From assembly GCA_948676835.1 (NCBI GenBank), contig CAPOZU010000002.1, positions 62,001-126,000 on the forward strand: a stretch of DNA of 64,000 bases. Direction: 5' to 3'. This DNA is from an uncultured Clostridia bacterium (GTDB lineage: Bacteria > Bacillota > Clostridia > TANB77 > CAG-508). The position numbers were made by a program, and so were the translations under genes. The notes below the pieces were generated by a model that made no database searches, was not told the origin of the DNA, and worked only from the letters and a program-made list of their open reading frames with translations. Positions 27,763 through 36,691 of the stretch are shown one piece after another (the first letter of the stretch is position 1; the number at the start of each line of letters is the position of its first letter).

Positions 27763-29499
27763 TTATTCTCCTACATATCTTATTTCAACTATATACCATG
27801 GATTATTTTTATTTTGGATAATATTATTTTCATATTTTATTTGAGTACTAACTAATTCAAAACCATACTTGTTAATTGCATAACAGAATGAATCCATATT
27901 ATATAAATCTGTAACTGTATATATTTTCTCATCTTTAACTTTTTCTAAAAACATATTTTTTGTTTGGCTACAATACTCATAATGCCAACTATCCAAATTA
28001 TATATTGGTGTATTTTCATTTCTAATTAATGATATCATAGCAGAATTATCATTTATACATCCCCACACACCATCAATTTCATATTTTTCATGTATTTCGT
28101 TTTTAAATACATCCTTTTGTACCCCTGGAAACTCTCTTATATATTGTTTTGATTTATTTACATATAGCTTTATACCAATAAATAAGTCATATACTATACA
28201 TATAGTTAATATAATAGCAAAACAAATTTTTAGTGTATTCTTTATATCAATATCATCTTTTTTTATGTTCAAATTAAATGTTGTTAAAAGAATAACTATT
28301 AAATATAACATTGGTATAACGATGGCATATCTTGCATATCCCATCAAAAAAATTGACCATACAATTGAAAGGACCACTCCTAGTCCACTTAATTTCCAAG
28401 TAAAATTTCTTTTTTTTATTCCTAATATAGTATTAAAAACACAAACAATATAACCATATCCCCAAATTACTCCAACACAAGCATAATTATTTCCATATAA
28501 TGGTTCAATTGCAATTACAATTGGCCAAACTAATGAACACCATATATTTGGAATTCCAAATGCAGAATCTTGCCAATTAATATCTCCAAAATACTCAGAT
28601 TTAAATACTTTATTATAATATGGATATATTGGACTTCCAGTTTGTATATAATTATCAATTGCATATATAATAAAAGGAGAACTAAAAATAAATAGTAATC
28701 CAAGCAAATCTATTATTTTTATTTTTCTTAAATTTTTGATTGAACAATTAAATAATACTATAAATATAAAAATAACAGCTCCTAAAATTAAATTAGGTAA
28801 TTTTATAGCAGTTCCTATTCCTAAAAGTAGTGCAGAGAAATATAAGTAATCTTTTTCTATTAATATATCTTTTTTCTCACAAAATATAATAACAAGTTGG
28901 AATAGTATAATACATGAATAATTATCAATATAATAAGTTCCAACAAATTCATTTACTGGATACAAAATAATTGGAATCATCGAAAGTAATGAAACTTTTA
29001 TATTAGACATATCTTTAAAAAATATTTTTAGAACAGTTTTCATTTGATAAAATATTATTATCAAAGAATATAAAGACATTATAGTTCCTAATCTATATCC
29101 TAAAAAATATCTAAAAATGTAATTAATTCTATCTCCTAATGGAAATAAAAAACTATTAATTGTTCTACCAGGAAAATAATCAAAATTTATTTTATCATTA
29201 AAAAAATTTTCTTGTATATAAATATGATAATTTGTTGTATCATAACTATAATCACATTTTAATAAAGATATAATACAAAATAAAATTATTAATATTAAAA
29301 CAAAATCACTTTTTTGAAAGTCTGTTTTAATTTTTAATTTCTTATATTTTATTAAAAATATTACTAAAGTAATCACTGTTATAACACTTATTATAAGTCC
29401 TATTTCATAATTAATTTTAAAGCAATATATTATAATATCATTTATATATGCAATTACTGCTACAATTAAAAATATGAAAATGTGTATGTTTAATTTCAT
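27763..29499 (-). CDS. Polytopic membrane protein, possible glycosyltransferase or polymerase
   Basis: A 578-residue protein with about 12 membrane helices and a soluble C-terminal 150 residues. AAAGGA precedes the ATG. The first large outer loop has YDTTNYHIYIQENFFNDKINFDYFPGR, an Asp/His-rich motif seen near the active site of GT-C-type enzymes; later GDRINYIFRYFLGYRLG and YIQTGSPIYPYYN. The family is not certain. It is first in the operon with the SUMF1-like and second polytopic protein, the next start lying 3 bases past its stop (shared GTAGGAGAATAA). Confidence 0.6.
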   Translation of the reverse strand: MKLNIHIFIFLIVAVIAYINDIIIYCFKINYEIGLIISVITVITLVIFLIKYKKLKIKTDFQKSDFVLILIILFCIISLLKCDYSYDTTNYHIYIQENFFNDKINFDYFPGRTINSFLFPLGDRINYIFRYFLGYRLGTIMSLYSLIIIFYQMKTVLKIFFKDMSNIKVSLLSMIPIILYPVNEFVGTYYIDNYSCIILFQLVIIFCEKKDILIEKDYLYFSALLLGIGTAIKLPNLILGAVIFIFIVLFNCSIKNLRKIKIIDLLGLLFIFSSPFIIYAIDNYIQTGSPIYPYYNKVFKSEYFGDINWQDSAFGIPNIWCSLVWPIVIAIEPLYGNNYACVGVIWGYGYIVCVFNTILGIKKRNFTWKLSGLGVVLSIVWSIFLMGYARYAIVIPMLYLIVILLTTFNLNIKKDDIDIKNTLKICFAIILTICIVYDLFIGIKLYVNKSKQYIREFPGVQKDVFKNEIHEKYEIDGVWGCINDNSAMISLIRNENTPIYNLDSWHYEYCSQTKNMFLEKVKDEKIYTVTDLYNMDSFCYAINKYGFELVSTQIKYENNIIQNKNNPWYIVEIRYVGE

Positions 29500-29572
29500 G
29501 TATTTTATTCCTTTTTACTTTTCTAAATTCCTGTATAAAAATTTTACTATATTACAATTTTTTTCGCAAGGT

Positions 29573-30766
29573 TTATGAACCAATCTCTTTTATCATCAAA
29601 TCAGCAAAAATTCCATATCCAACTTCTGGATTAGAAACTAAAACATTTGTGATTGCTCCGACAAATTTTCCATTTTGTATAATTGGTGCACCAGATAATC
29701 CTCTTATAATTCCACCTGTTTTTTCAATTAATCTTTCATCTGTAATTCTAATTAACATACTCTTATTATTGTAATCATTATCAAAATAAATCTTTTCTAT
29801 ATCAATTGAATATTCTTCTGCTTTATTATTAGTATCTAAGCTACACAAAATTTTAGCATCTCCTAAAGATATTTCATCACGAGAAGCTACTTTTATTGCT
29901 TGACTTGAATCAATATTTAAACTTGTTAAATTTTCTAAACTTCCATAAATTCCAAACTGAGTATTTTTATTTACTACTCCTATTTTTTGTTGATTTAATA
30001 TTGTACCCTTTATTTCACCTGGGCTTTCTGTTTTCCCTTTTTGAATGGAAATTATTCTTGATGTTACTAGTTCTCCATAATCTATGTTTATTAATGTATC
30101 TGTATCACTATCTGTTATCCCATGACCTAAAACAGCAAAACTTTTGGATTTTGGTTCATAAAAGGTCATTGTTCCAACTCCTGTTGCAGCATCTTTTACC
30201 CATAAGCCTAATTTATATTCTTTATTTTTTGACTGAATCGCTTTCATACTTGAAGTAAAAGTTGTTCCATTTCTTGAAAGTATAATATTTAAGTTCTCTC
30301 CTTTAGAATTATTTACAATTCTTTTTAATGTTTCTATACTCTCAACCTTTTGATTATTTATACTTAAAATAGTATCTCCTTCAACAATATCAGTACTTTC
30401 ATATGGCTTAATCATATTATTATTTAAATCTTCTATCTCTGACTTACCAACAACTAAAACCCCATTAGTATACAATTTTAATCCAATAATTTTTCCAACT
30501 GGTACTACTTCTATGTCTTCGATTCTTGTTATATTAGTCGTTTTAACAGGTACCATTCCAAATAATTTGAACTCCATATTACTTACATTATAGTTTTCAC
30601 TTGAAGTTTCTTGTGTTTCTGAAATCGTTATCCCTGGCATCTTTTTATATTTAAAATTTTCACCATTTATTAATACTGCAGAACTTGGAATTAATGTGAT
30701 ATTGGTAATATATATATATATTAAACTCAAAAAAATAATGGTTATTATAATTTTAATCTTTTTCAT
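29573..30766 (-). CDS. spoIVB: SpoIVB sporulation serine protease
   Basis: The forespore-secreted S55 protease that signals pro-sigma-K processing in sporulation. 397 residues. An N-terminal membrane helix/signal is followed by a PDZ domain (GDTILSINNQKVESIETLKRIVN) and the protease domain: VKDAATGVGTMTFYEP, FAVLGHGITDSDTDTLI (catalytic His in GHG), KGKTESPGEIKG, and the nucleophile region GGIIRGLSGAPIIQNGKFVGAI. The Ser sits in SGAP instead of the usual SGSP. VGYGIFADLMI closes the domain. The start ATG has no clear ribosome site. It follows the Tad operon after 43 bases. Confidence 0.93.
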   Translation of the reverse strand: MKKIKIIITIIFLSLIYIYITNITLIPSSAVLINGENFKYKKMPGITISETQETSSENYNVSNMEFKLFGMVPVKTTNITRIEDIEVVPVGKIIGLKLYTNGVLVVGKSEIEDLNNNMIKPYESTDIVEGDTILSINNQKVESIETLKRIVNNSKGENLNIILSRNGTTFTSSMKAIQSKNKEYKLGLWVKDAATGVGTMTFYEPKSKSFAVLGHGITDSDTDTLINIDYGELVTSRIISIQKGKTESPGEIKGTILNQQKIGVVNKNTQFGIYGSLENLTSLNIDSSQAIKVASRDEISLGDAKILCSLDTNNKAEEYSIDIEKIYFDNDYNNKSMLIRITDERLIEKTGGIIRGLSGAPIIQNGKFVGAITNVLVSNPEVGYGIFADLMIKEIGS

Positions 30767-30809
30767 AAAATTATAATAACCATTTATTTTATTTTTATTA
30801 AGTTAAAAA

Positions 30810-33506
30810 TTATTTATAAATTACTCTTATTGCTACAATAGAATTTTTTAATTTCTCTGATGGATTTCCTCCTTCAGGAACAAATGAAGATGTATCAGCA
30901 TTTACAAGTTCAAAAATCAAATTTCCTAAATTAAATGCATTTGTATCAGTTATATGTGAATCAACTTCTACATTCCAAGTATATCTATTAGTTGTATTTG
31001 TTGGAATTGAATATAAAAGAGATTCAGTTGTTCCTGTTTGTTCTTTCAAAGGTCTCCCCTTATAATTTATTTTAAATGTTAATGATGCTTCATCCCTTCT
31101 TTCTGTAGTTACCGCCCCAAACACTAATTCTATTGATTTTATTTTATTCATGCCTAATTTTGAATTAATTTCTTTAGTATTTATATTAGCTGAATTAACC
31201 ATAGATTCTCTTCCATCAAAATATAAAATCTCATATCCTTCTGATCTATCTACAGCATTCATTTTATAAACATCATTTCTCTCTTTACCAACACCTATAT
31301 AGTATGCTTTTCTCAATGCATATTTTGCATCTTCATCTCCACCTGATTCGAATATCTCTTCTCCTTTATAGTTTCCATCATTTATGCATTCATAGCAAGC
31401 TAAATTTTTATGATCATATCTATATGGTATAACAGTTGATCTTGTAGAAATTTTATCATATTTTACTTCTTTTGATGTAAATGACATACGCTGTTCTGGA
31501 TTTTCAATATCTGCTCCATCTTTAATTTTATTAAACACTTTTTTACAATTATATTTATGATATTCTGAATTTTCATCATTAAATTCATCTTTATTTGCAT
31601 AATAAATATTATCTGTAGTTGTCATAATTTCATTGTTAGAACTTGAAACAACAACATAATTATTATATTGTTTTAATCCACAATCCATACCTTGCATAAA
31701 AGAAACAATTGAAATATTACTTAAAATTTGATCCCATTCACTTTGTTTCATTATTGGCATTGTATAATCGGTATTTTTATTATATTCATATGATTGATCA
31801 TCATTATAATAAAGATGTCTATTATAAGAAGACATAGATAAATTTAAATTATATTGTATTGAAGTTCTAATTATCTCCATTTTATGATTATAAAATGTTG
31901 AATCTGGTTTTATTTCTGTAGAACCACGATTTTCTGTTCCATTTGTGAATTCAAATACTTTATCGTCACTATCCCACATATTTGAAGGTTTATAATCATC
32001 TCCAGTAGCTTGACGAACAAATTCATCTATATAAGTAGTATAATTTAATCCTGAGATATCATGTATACTCTTTACTTCTAATCCACTCAAATTATCTTTA
32101 ACCCATTTAGAAAATATCGCAGCTTTTGCATAATAAATAGCAGATGAATTTAATTGCATTCTATATTTTATATCATTTATTTTTAATCTAAGTATATTTG
32201 CAATATCTCCACTTATAGTAACTCCATCCGCTGTTAATAAATTAGTAGCATTGTTTTGTGCATTAGTAATATCATCTGGTGTAGATGTTGGATTTTTTAT
32301 AGCTTCCTCTAACGCAAATAATGCATTCTCGTATCTCGTTAATTTTGAAGAATCGGAATCTGTATTTGTGTTAGTTTTATCAATCACTGCATTATTTTTA
32401 TTTTCACCAATATCAGAAATTTCTATTATAGTCTCCCAACTAGAAGGATCTTTTAAATTTTTTAAAACTTGAACTTTTATTGGTCTACCTGTTTCTATAT
32501 ATTCTTGAATTTCATTTTCACTATAATCTAATGATTTGGCATAATCAGCATCACTATCTCCATAAACACTAAATCTAACAGATAATGAATCTCCTGTAAA
32601 AGGTACTAAATATCCTGATTTTGTGTAATAAATTTTTCTTGGAGTATCTACATCTGGATATGTAAATGATCCTTCTATTGTTACATAATTGTCTAATGTA
32701 TATATTACATTAAGATCTGCTTTACAATCTTTACCTTCACTATCTTTAATATCTTGTACATATCTTGCAGAATATGGCATATATGATTTTAAAACATTTT
32801 GTGTTTTATATTGAGCTTTTTTGGGATCCGTTTCACCAAAAGAAGAAGCAGCTTCTATTGATGTAGTACAATTACTATATTCTAATCCTATAGTATCTGT
32901 ATTTGTATCCTTTTTTACAGTTTTTGGAGTATAATACAATAGCTGTCCATAATCCGATTTATTTACAAGAGAAGAATAACTAACAGAATTAGTATCTGAT
33001 CTTGGAATATCTTCTTCTAAATGCGTAGTGGTATTAATTTTCTTTTTATATTCAGTATAATTATATGTACCATCTCCATTTGCAGTTACACCTAAGTCAC
33101 CAACAGAAACAGCATTTCCATCAGAATCTGTTACTACTGTTGGAGCATATGTTGGTGCATAAATATAATATCCATCATATAATGTATATAAAATAGCTGG
33201 AATAAATGGTTCTAAGTGAGATTTACTTGCATTTGACATACCAAAATTAGTTGATAATGCATTCATAAAAATATTGTCAGATGCTTCTATAATTGTGCGC
33301 AATGAATCAGATACAGTTGATAAATCTTCATTAGCTGTATTTAATTCAAATGCTGACATTGCGTCATAAGTAGCATCTAACAATTTAGAATTATATTGAT
33401 TTTGTAAGTTTATAGTTTTTATTTGTAAGCTTAGATAATACGCTATAACTAAAATTATAGGTAAACAAACTAAAGCAAATACTATACTCATTCCTTGTAA
33501 TCTCAT
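30810..33506 (-). CDS. Large membrane-anchored protein of the Tad-type operon
   Basis: An 898-residue protein with one N-terminal membrane helix (about residues 6-27: MSIVFALVCLPIILVIAYYLSL) right after a very short cytoplasmic start, and an extended outer part rich in Tyr, Asn and Ser. It resembles a TadG-like or tip-type pseudopilin by position and topology only; no sequence family is recognised. GAGGGATGG precedes the ATG. It is the last gene of the operon, about 22 bases after the next upstream pseudopilin-like gene. Confidence 0.65.
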   Translation of the reverse strand: MRLQGMSIVFALVCLPIILVIAYYLSLQIKTINLQNQYNSKLLDATYDAMSAFELNTANEDLSTVSDSLRTIIEASDNIFMNALSTNFGMSNASKSHLEPFIPAILYTLYDGYYIYAPTYAPTVVTDSDGNAVSVGDLGVTANGDGTYNYTEYKKKINTTTHLEEDIPRSDTNSVSYSSLVNKSDYGQLLYYTPKTVKKDTNTDTIGLEYSNCTTSIEAASSFGETDPKKAQYKTQNVLKSYMPYSARYVQDIKDSEGKDCKADLNVIYTLDNYVTIEGSFTYPDVDTPRKIYYTKSGYLVPFTGDSLSVRFSVYGDSDADYAKSLDYSENEIQEYIETGRPIKVQVLKNLKDPSSWETIIEISDIGENKNNAVIDKTNTNTDSDSSKLTRYENALFALEEAIKNPTSTPDDITNAQNNATNLLTADGVTISGDIANILRLKINDIKYRMQLNSSAIYYAKAAIFSKWVKDNLSGLEVKSIHDISGLNYTTYIDEFVRQATGDDYKPSNMWDSDDKVFEFTNGTENRGSTEIKPDSTFYNHKMEIIRTSIQYNLNLSMSSYNRHLYYNDDQSYEYNKNTDYTMPIMKQSEWDQILSNISIVSFMQGMDCGLKQYNNYVVVSSSNNEIMTTTDNIYYANKDEFNDENSEYHKYNCKKVFNKIKDGADIENPEQRMSFTSKEVKYDKISTRSTVIPYRYDHKNLACYECINDGNYKGEEIFESGGDEDAKYALRKAYYIGVGKERNDVYKMNAVDRSEGYEILYFDGRESMVNSANINTKEINSKLGMNKIKSIELVFGAVTTERRDEASLTFKINYKGRPLKEQTGTTESLLYSIPTNTTNRYTWNVEVDSHITDTNAFNLGNLIFELVNADTSSFVPEGGNPSEKLKNSIVAIRVIYK

Positions 33507-33528
33507 TTATACCATCCCTCGTAATGTA

Positions 33529-34053
33529 TTAATTTGAACCGTTTGCAGTACATACTCCTGAGTGTTGCGCTGCAATAGAATATGTATCACTACCAGATAT
33601 TGAATAGAATATACCTCTTATAGCTTGTGATAATGTTTTATTATTATTTTTTATGCTACAAGAAAATATATCTCCTTCTTTCATAGTATAAATTCCTGTA
33701 TCTTGAAGTACTTCAACAATTTGAGTTGTGTATACAGAATAATATACATTTTCTCCTATTACAGTTCCTTGTAACCAAGCTGATTTTTTTCCTATATTTT
33801 CATCTAATATTTTTACTTCCATTTCTACATCATAAGTATTTCCTGTTGCATAAATAGTATCTATTAATTTTGTATAATTATCCATTGTTATTTTACCAAC
33901 AGATCTTGAATTATCAACAAACTGTGCAGTAGCTGTTTGAACTGATAATTGTGAAATATCATCATTTCTTTCTGAAATAGATAATAATGGAAAAACAAAC
34001 ATCATAATTGCAGCAAGCAATATTGCAACAACTGTAATTAATGTATCACTCAT
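33529..34053 (-). CDS. Pseudopilin-like protein (174 aa)
   Basis: A 174-residue protein with a short start (MSDTLITVV), one N-terminal hydrophobic helix (residues about 5-25) and a soluble domain containing TATAQFVDNSRSVGKITMDNY and a Cys-containing C-terminus. AGGAGG gives a strong ribosome site. N-terminal helix placement, size and operon position match minor pilins of Tad/Flp systems. Whether it is cleaved by a prepilin peptidase is unknown; no such peptidase is in the window. Confidence 0.65.
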   Translation of the reverse strand: MSDTLITVVAILLAAIMMFVFPLLSISERNDDISQLSVQTATAQFVDNSRSVGKITMDNYTKLIDTIYATGNTYDVEMEVKILDENIGKKSAWLQGTVIGENVYYSVYTTQIVEVLQDTGIYTMKEGDIFSCSIKNNNKTLSQAIRGIFYSISGSDTYSIAAQHSGVCTANGSN

Positions 34054-34101
34054 AATTTCCTCCTAAAAATATATTTTTTATTACTTTTAAAGTTATTCAC
34101 T

Positions 34102-34854
34102 TTATCCTTCATCTTTTAGTTTTACTAATGTATATGTTATTACAATTTTATCTTTTGATTCATTTCCAGTAACTAAAACATCTCCATCTTCAGTTGTCAT
34201 TGTCTCACCTGTATAAGAATAACTAACAAAATTTTCTTTAAACTGATATTTAGAATCGTTTTTAGTTAATTCAATCATTTTATGTACAGGATGATTCCTA
34301 TAATCTACATATTTATTATTAATGAAACCAGCATCTCCATTTATTAAATAATCAATTCTAGTTTTCATATTATCTGTGCTACCTAGCCATGGTACTCCAT
34401 ACATATATAATAATGTATTTGATGGATCATCATATATCTTTTTTAAAGCATCAGCTTCATAATCATTTGCATTAATTGGATTTATTCGAGTATTTTTAGC
34501 TGCATGTTCAACCTTTCCTTCCAAATTAACATCTAACATTTGAGCTAGAATTGGATTGGCTTCTGACGAACCATCTATTGCTTCTCCTGTAGTATCATAA
34601 ATTTTAACACAGAAATGTTCTTTATAATATCTATATAAAGTAGGAATAACTGTTTCTGTATTTACATATCTTTCAATGCCTTCTTTTCCAACAACAGCAA
34701 CATTATCATAAAAGTTAGTTTCATCTGTATAAAATGTTAATACTTCTGCAGTTGATGTAAGTAAAGAAAACATATACATTGTTGCAGACATTGCTATTAT
34801 AAATACAAATATACCAAATGCAATCATAAGTGCTTGATTTGCGTTGTCATCCAT
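34102..34854 (-). CDS. Pseudopilin-like protein (250 aa)
   Basis: Starts MDDNANQALMIAFGIFVFIIAMSATMYMF, the same layout as its neighbours (acidic D/E-x-N-A, then Ala-rich helix). The outer domain (about 215 residues) carries FYDNVAVVGKEGIERYVNTE and ends with strands (KIVITYTLVKL). AAAGGA precedes the ATG. It lies just after a terminator-like hairpin downstream of the putative major pilin, so it is probably made in smaller amounts. Confidence 0.65.
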   Translation of the reverse strand: MDDNANQALMIAFGIFVFIIAMSATMYMFSLLTSTAEVLTFYTDETNFYDNVAVVGKEGIERYVNTETVIPTLYRYYKEHFCVKIYDTTGEAIDGSSEANPILAQMLDVNLEGKVEHAAKNTRINPINANDYEADALKKIYDDPSNTLLYMYGVPWLGSTDNMKTRIDYLINGDAGFINNKYVDYRNHPVHKMIELTKNDSKYQFKENFVSYSYTGETMTTEDGDVLVTGNESKDKIVITYTLVKLKDEG

Positions 34855-34883
34855 TTTTCATATTCCTTTCCTTTATATTTCAT

Positions 34884-34926
34884 AAAAGTGGTATGTATAT
34901 ATTTTGTATAAAAACATACCACTTTT
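34884..34926 (-). terminator. Hairpin after the putative major pilin gene
   Basis: AAAAGTGGTATGT/ACATACCACTTTT with a long AT-rich loop, placed 13 bases past the stop of the 166-aa pilin-like gene and inside the operon. A partial terminator or RNA-stabilising hairpin here would raise the pilin level relative to downstream genes. Confidence 0.6.
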
Positions 34927-34939
34927 ACTAATTTTAATA

Positions 34940-35440
34940 TTATGATGGTGTTGATGTACCTGTATCTCCTGGTTTATTGTAATAAACAAAGATTTCATCA
35001 ACAATACCAGCTGTACCTTGGTTAACAACTACCCAATATGTATGTTTATTTTCTATTGCATTTTTAATAGAATTTAAAGTATTAACATAATCATTAGTTG
35101 AAGCACCTGGGTCTGGTCTATTAGCACCTTTTTCTTCTTCAGGAGCTGTTGATTTAATTCCTGTAATTTTGAAATTAACTATTTTTCCTGTTTCTTCAGC
35201 ATATGTAGCTGAATTTGTAATTAAGTCTCCAAGTAAACTTTTTACTTGTGAACCTGTTTGGTTACCTTGGTAACCTGTAAATGCAGAGTTAAATGCATTT
35301 TTTTCTGATGTTGACATTTGTGATAATGAGTCATTGATTGTACTTTGTGCACTATTATATACAAACATACCAATAGCAATAATTAATATTGATAATAAAA
35401 TTGCACCAGCAATAATTAAAGCTTTTGAAGCATTCTCCAT
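34940..35440 (-). CDS. Putative major Flp/Tad-type pilin (166 aa)
   Basis: Starts MENASKALIIAGAILLSILIIAIGMFVYNSAQ, a pilin-like amphipathic-to-hydrophobic helix (residues about 6-28), then QSTINDSLSQMSTSEKNAFNSAFTGYQGNQTG and a compact domain. It has the strongest ribosome site of the set (AAGGAGG) and is followed at once by a stable hairpin. Both point to high output, as expected of a major pilin. The shared E/D-x-N-A-x-x-A-L start occurs in three neighbours. Processing site not identified. Confidence 0.7.
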   Translation of the reverse strand: MENASKALIIAGAILLSILIIAIGMFVYNSAQSTINDSLSQMSTSEKNAFNSAFTGYQGNQTGSQVKSLLGDLITNSATYAEETGKIVNFKITGIKSTAPEEEKGANRPDPGASTNDYVNTLNSIKNAIENKHTYWVVVNQGTAGIVDEIFVYYNKPGDTGTSTPS

Positions 35441-35520
35441 AACTTTTTCCTCCTTATTTTTTCTTTAATTTGTATTTTATTTTAGCGACTATAGTAATTT
35501 CTATAGTAACATTAAAAACT

Positions 35521-35953
35521 TTAGTACTCTTTAGCTTCAAATGTCATTGATGCTATTTTACCATTTTCATGATATGTAATATCTATACATTTGAAACTAA
35601 CTTCTCCAAAATATTCTGTAAAAGAACCAATTCCTAAGTTGTTGATTTTTTCCATTTTATAAGTTGTACCATTTATAAGCATTTTTACATAAATTTCGAT
35701 ACTATTTTCATCTTCTAAATTATATAATCCTTCTGAGTTTTTTTCAACAAAATTTTTTTCATTATTACTTATCGCACGATTTATTAATGTTGTAATATCT
35801 AAACCATTTAAATTATCTTTATTATATTCTTCATAATTTAGATTAAATTTGGAAATTTCCATTTTTTTAGTATATGCATTTTTATACTGTATTCCTAATA
35901 CAACACCGAACTATAAATAGTGTTGTAAGTACATAAAATAAACTTTTTTTCAT
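35521..35953 (-). CDS. Pseudopilin-like protein (143 aa), hidden by a +1 frameshift at codon 16
   Basis: In the plain frame this gene seems to lack a start. A good AGGAG site and ATG at 35953 lead through MKKSLFYVLTTLFIV to CGG (35908-35906), after which the zero frame soon stops. Skipping the C gives G-V-V-L-G-I-Q-Y-K-N-A-Y-T-K-K and then MEISKFNLNYEEYNKDNLNGLDI to the stop at 35521. The restored N-terminus is a proper hydrophobic helix, and SKFNLNYEEYNK...GLDITTLINRA matches the equivalent part of the 292-aa pilin-like protein upstream in the operon (SKFNLEYEIYDKKGMYGVDV). Family similarity thus supports the fused reading independently of the recoding idea. Confidence 0.75.
35905..35908 (-). 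other. CGGT recoding site in the 143-aa pseudopilin gene
   Basis: GTT CGG TGT becomes GTT (C) GGT GTT GTA TTA GGA. The shift lies inside the membrane helix and is needed to join the translation start to the conserved domain. Confidence 0.72.
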
Positions 35954-36014
35954 AAAACTCCTACACTAACATTATACCATATTTTATATTTTTTTACAAT
36001 ATTTATAGTTATAC

Positions 36015-36675
36015 TTACCCAGGATAATTAGTATTTTTTATTGCAGTAAATTTAAGGCTTTTTACTCTACCATTAGATAAATTATATTCCATATTTTCAC
36101 ATTCAAAAATATATTTATATATCATAACATTATTTTTTTCTACATCTCTACCATCATCTGCTTTATAAATATAACTTCCTAATTTAGCTGTTGATAGTTT
36201 ATCTTCATCACTTCCACCAATTTTTAAATCTAACCCAACATTATCAGTCTTCTTTAAAGGTTTATCAGCTAAATCATATATTGAAATTGGTTCACCAGAT
36301 ATATTTCCATCTTCATTACCGATAAAAAATTTGATTTCTTGAAAATTTCACTGTAGGTTCATTTCTAGGAATAACAAAACAATTATTATCAAATTTAATA
36401 ATTAACTCAATTGTCATTGCAGGATCATAATTGTAATCTTTATTCACATTGTAAACATTATTAGCTACTGTAATTAAATCCATTATTGTATTATCATTTT
36501 TATCATATACATCAAATCTTGAATTAAATAAATCTAATTGCCTTTTGTTTTGAGCTGCATCATATGTTTCATCTAAACTCGCTCCTGCTCTAAAAACATA
36601 CATAAAAGCAGAAAAAAGTAATACTCCTAAAATTATAGAAGCAGCCATAACTAAAGCTCTTGCAGCATTATCCAT
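36015..36675 (-). CDS. Pseudopilin-like protein (219 aa) with a +1 frameshift at codon 119
   Basis: Starts MDNAARALVMAASIILGVLLFSAFMYVFRAG, like the neighbouring pilins, with TAGGAG upstream. The zero frame reads 118 codons to FSRNQIFY, then CGG TAA TGA. Dropping the C gives GNEDGNISGEPISIYDLADKPL and an open frame of 100 further codons, ending NTNYPG at 36015. These residues have the same composition and end style as other genes of the operon, and no other gene could occupy the region. LFNSRFDVYDK matches the LSKFNLEYEIYDK motif of the next upstream paralogue. Confidence 0.75.
36318..36321 (-). other. CGGT recoding site in the 219-aa pseudopilin gene
   Basis: TAT CGG TAA TGA becomes TAT (C) GGT AAT GAA. 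The zero-frame stop directly follows the CGG, so a ribosome stalled at CGG either shifts or terminates one codon later. Confidence 0.72.
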
Positions 36676-36691
36676 ATTTTACTCCTAACTT

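Noticed and set aside
35862..35862. ATG at 35862 as a true start of a 113-aa gene
   Set aside because: No ribosome site and no export helix; the upstream AGGAG-ATG joined through CGG gives a full pilin-like protein.
36330..36350. Homopolymer indel (extra T in the TTTT run) as cause of the break in the 219-aa gene
   Set aside because: It would also restore the frame, but the CGG eight codons later gives the same downstream frame without altering FSRNQIFY and fits the rule of the other sites.
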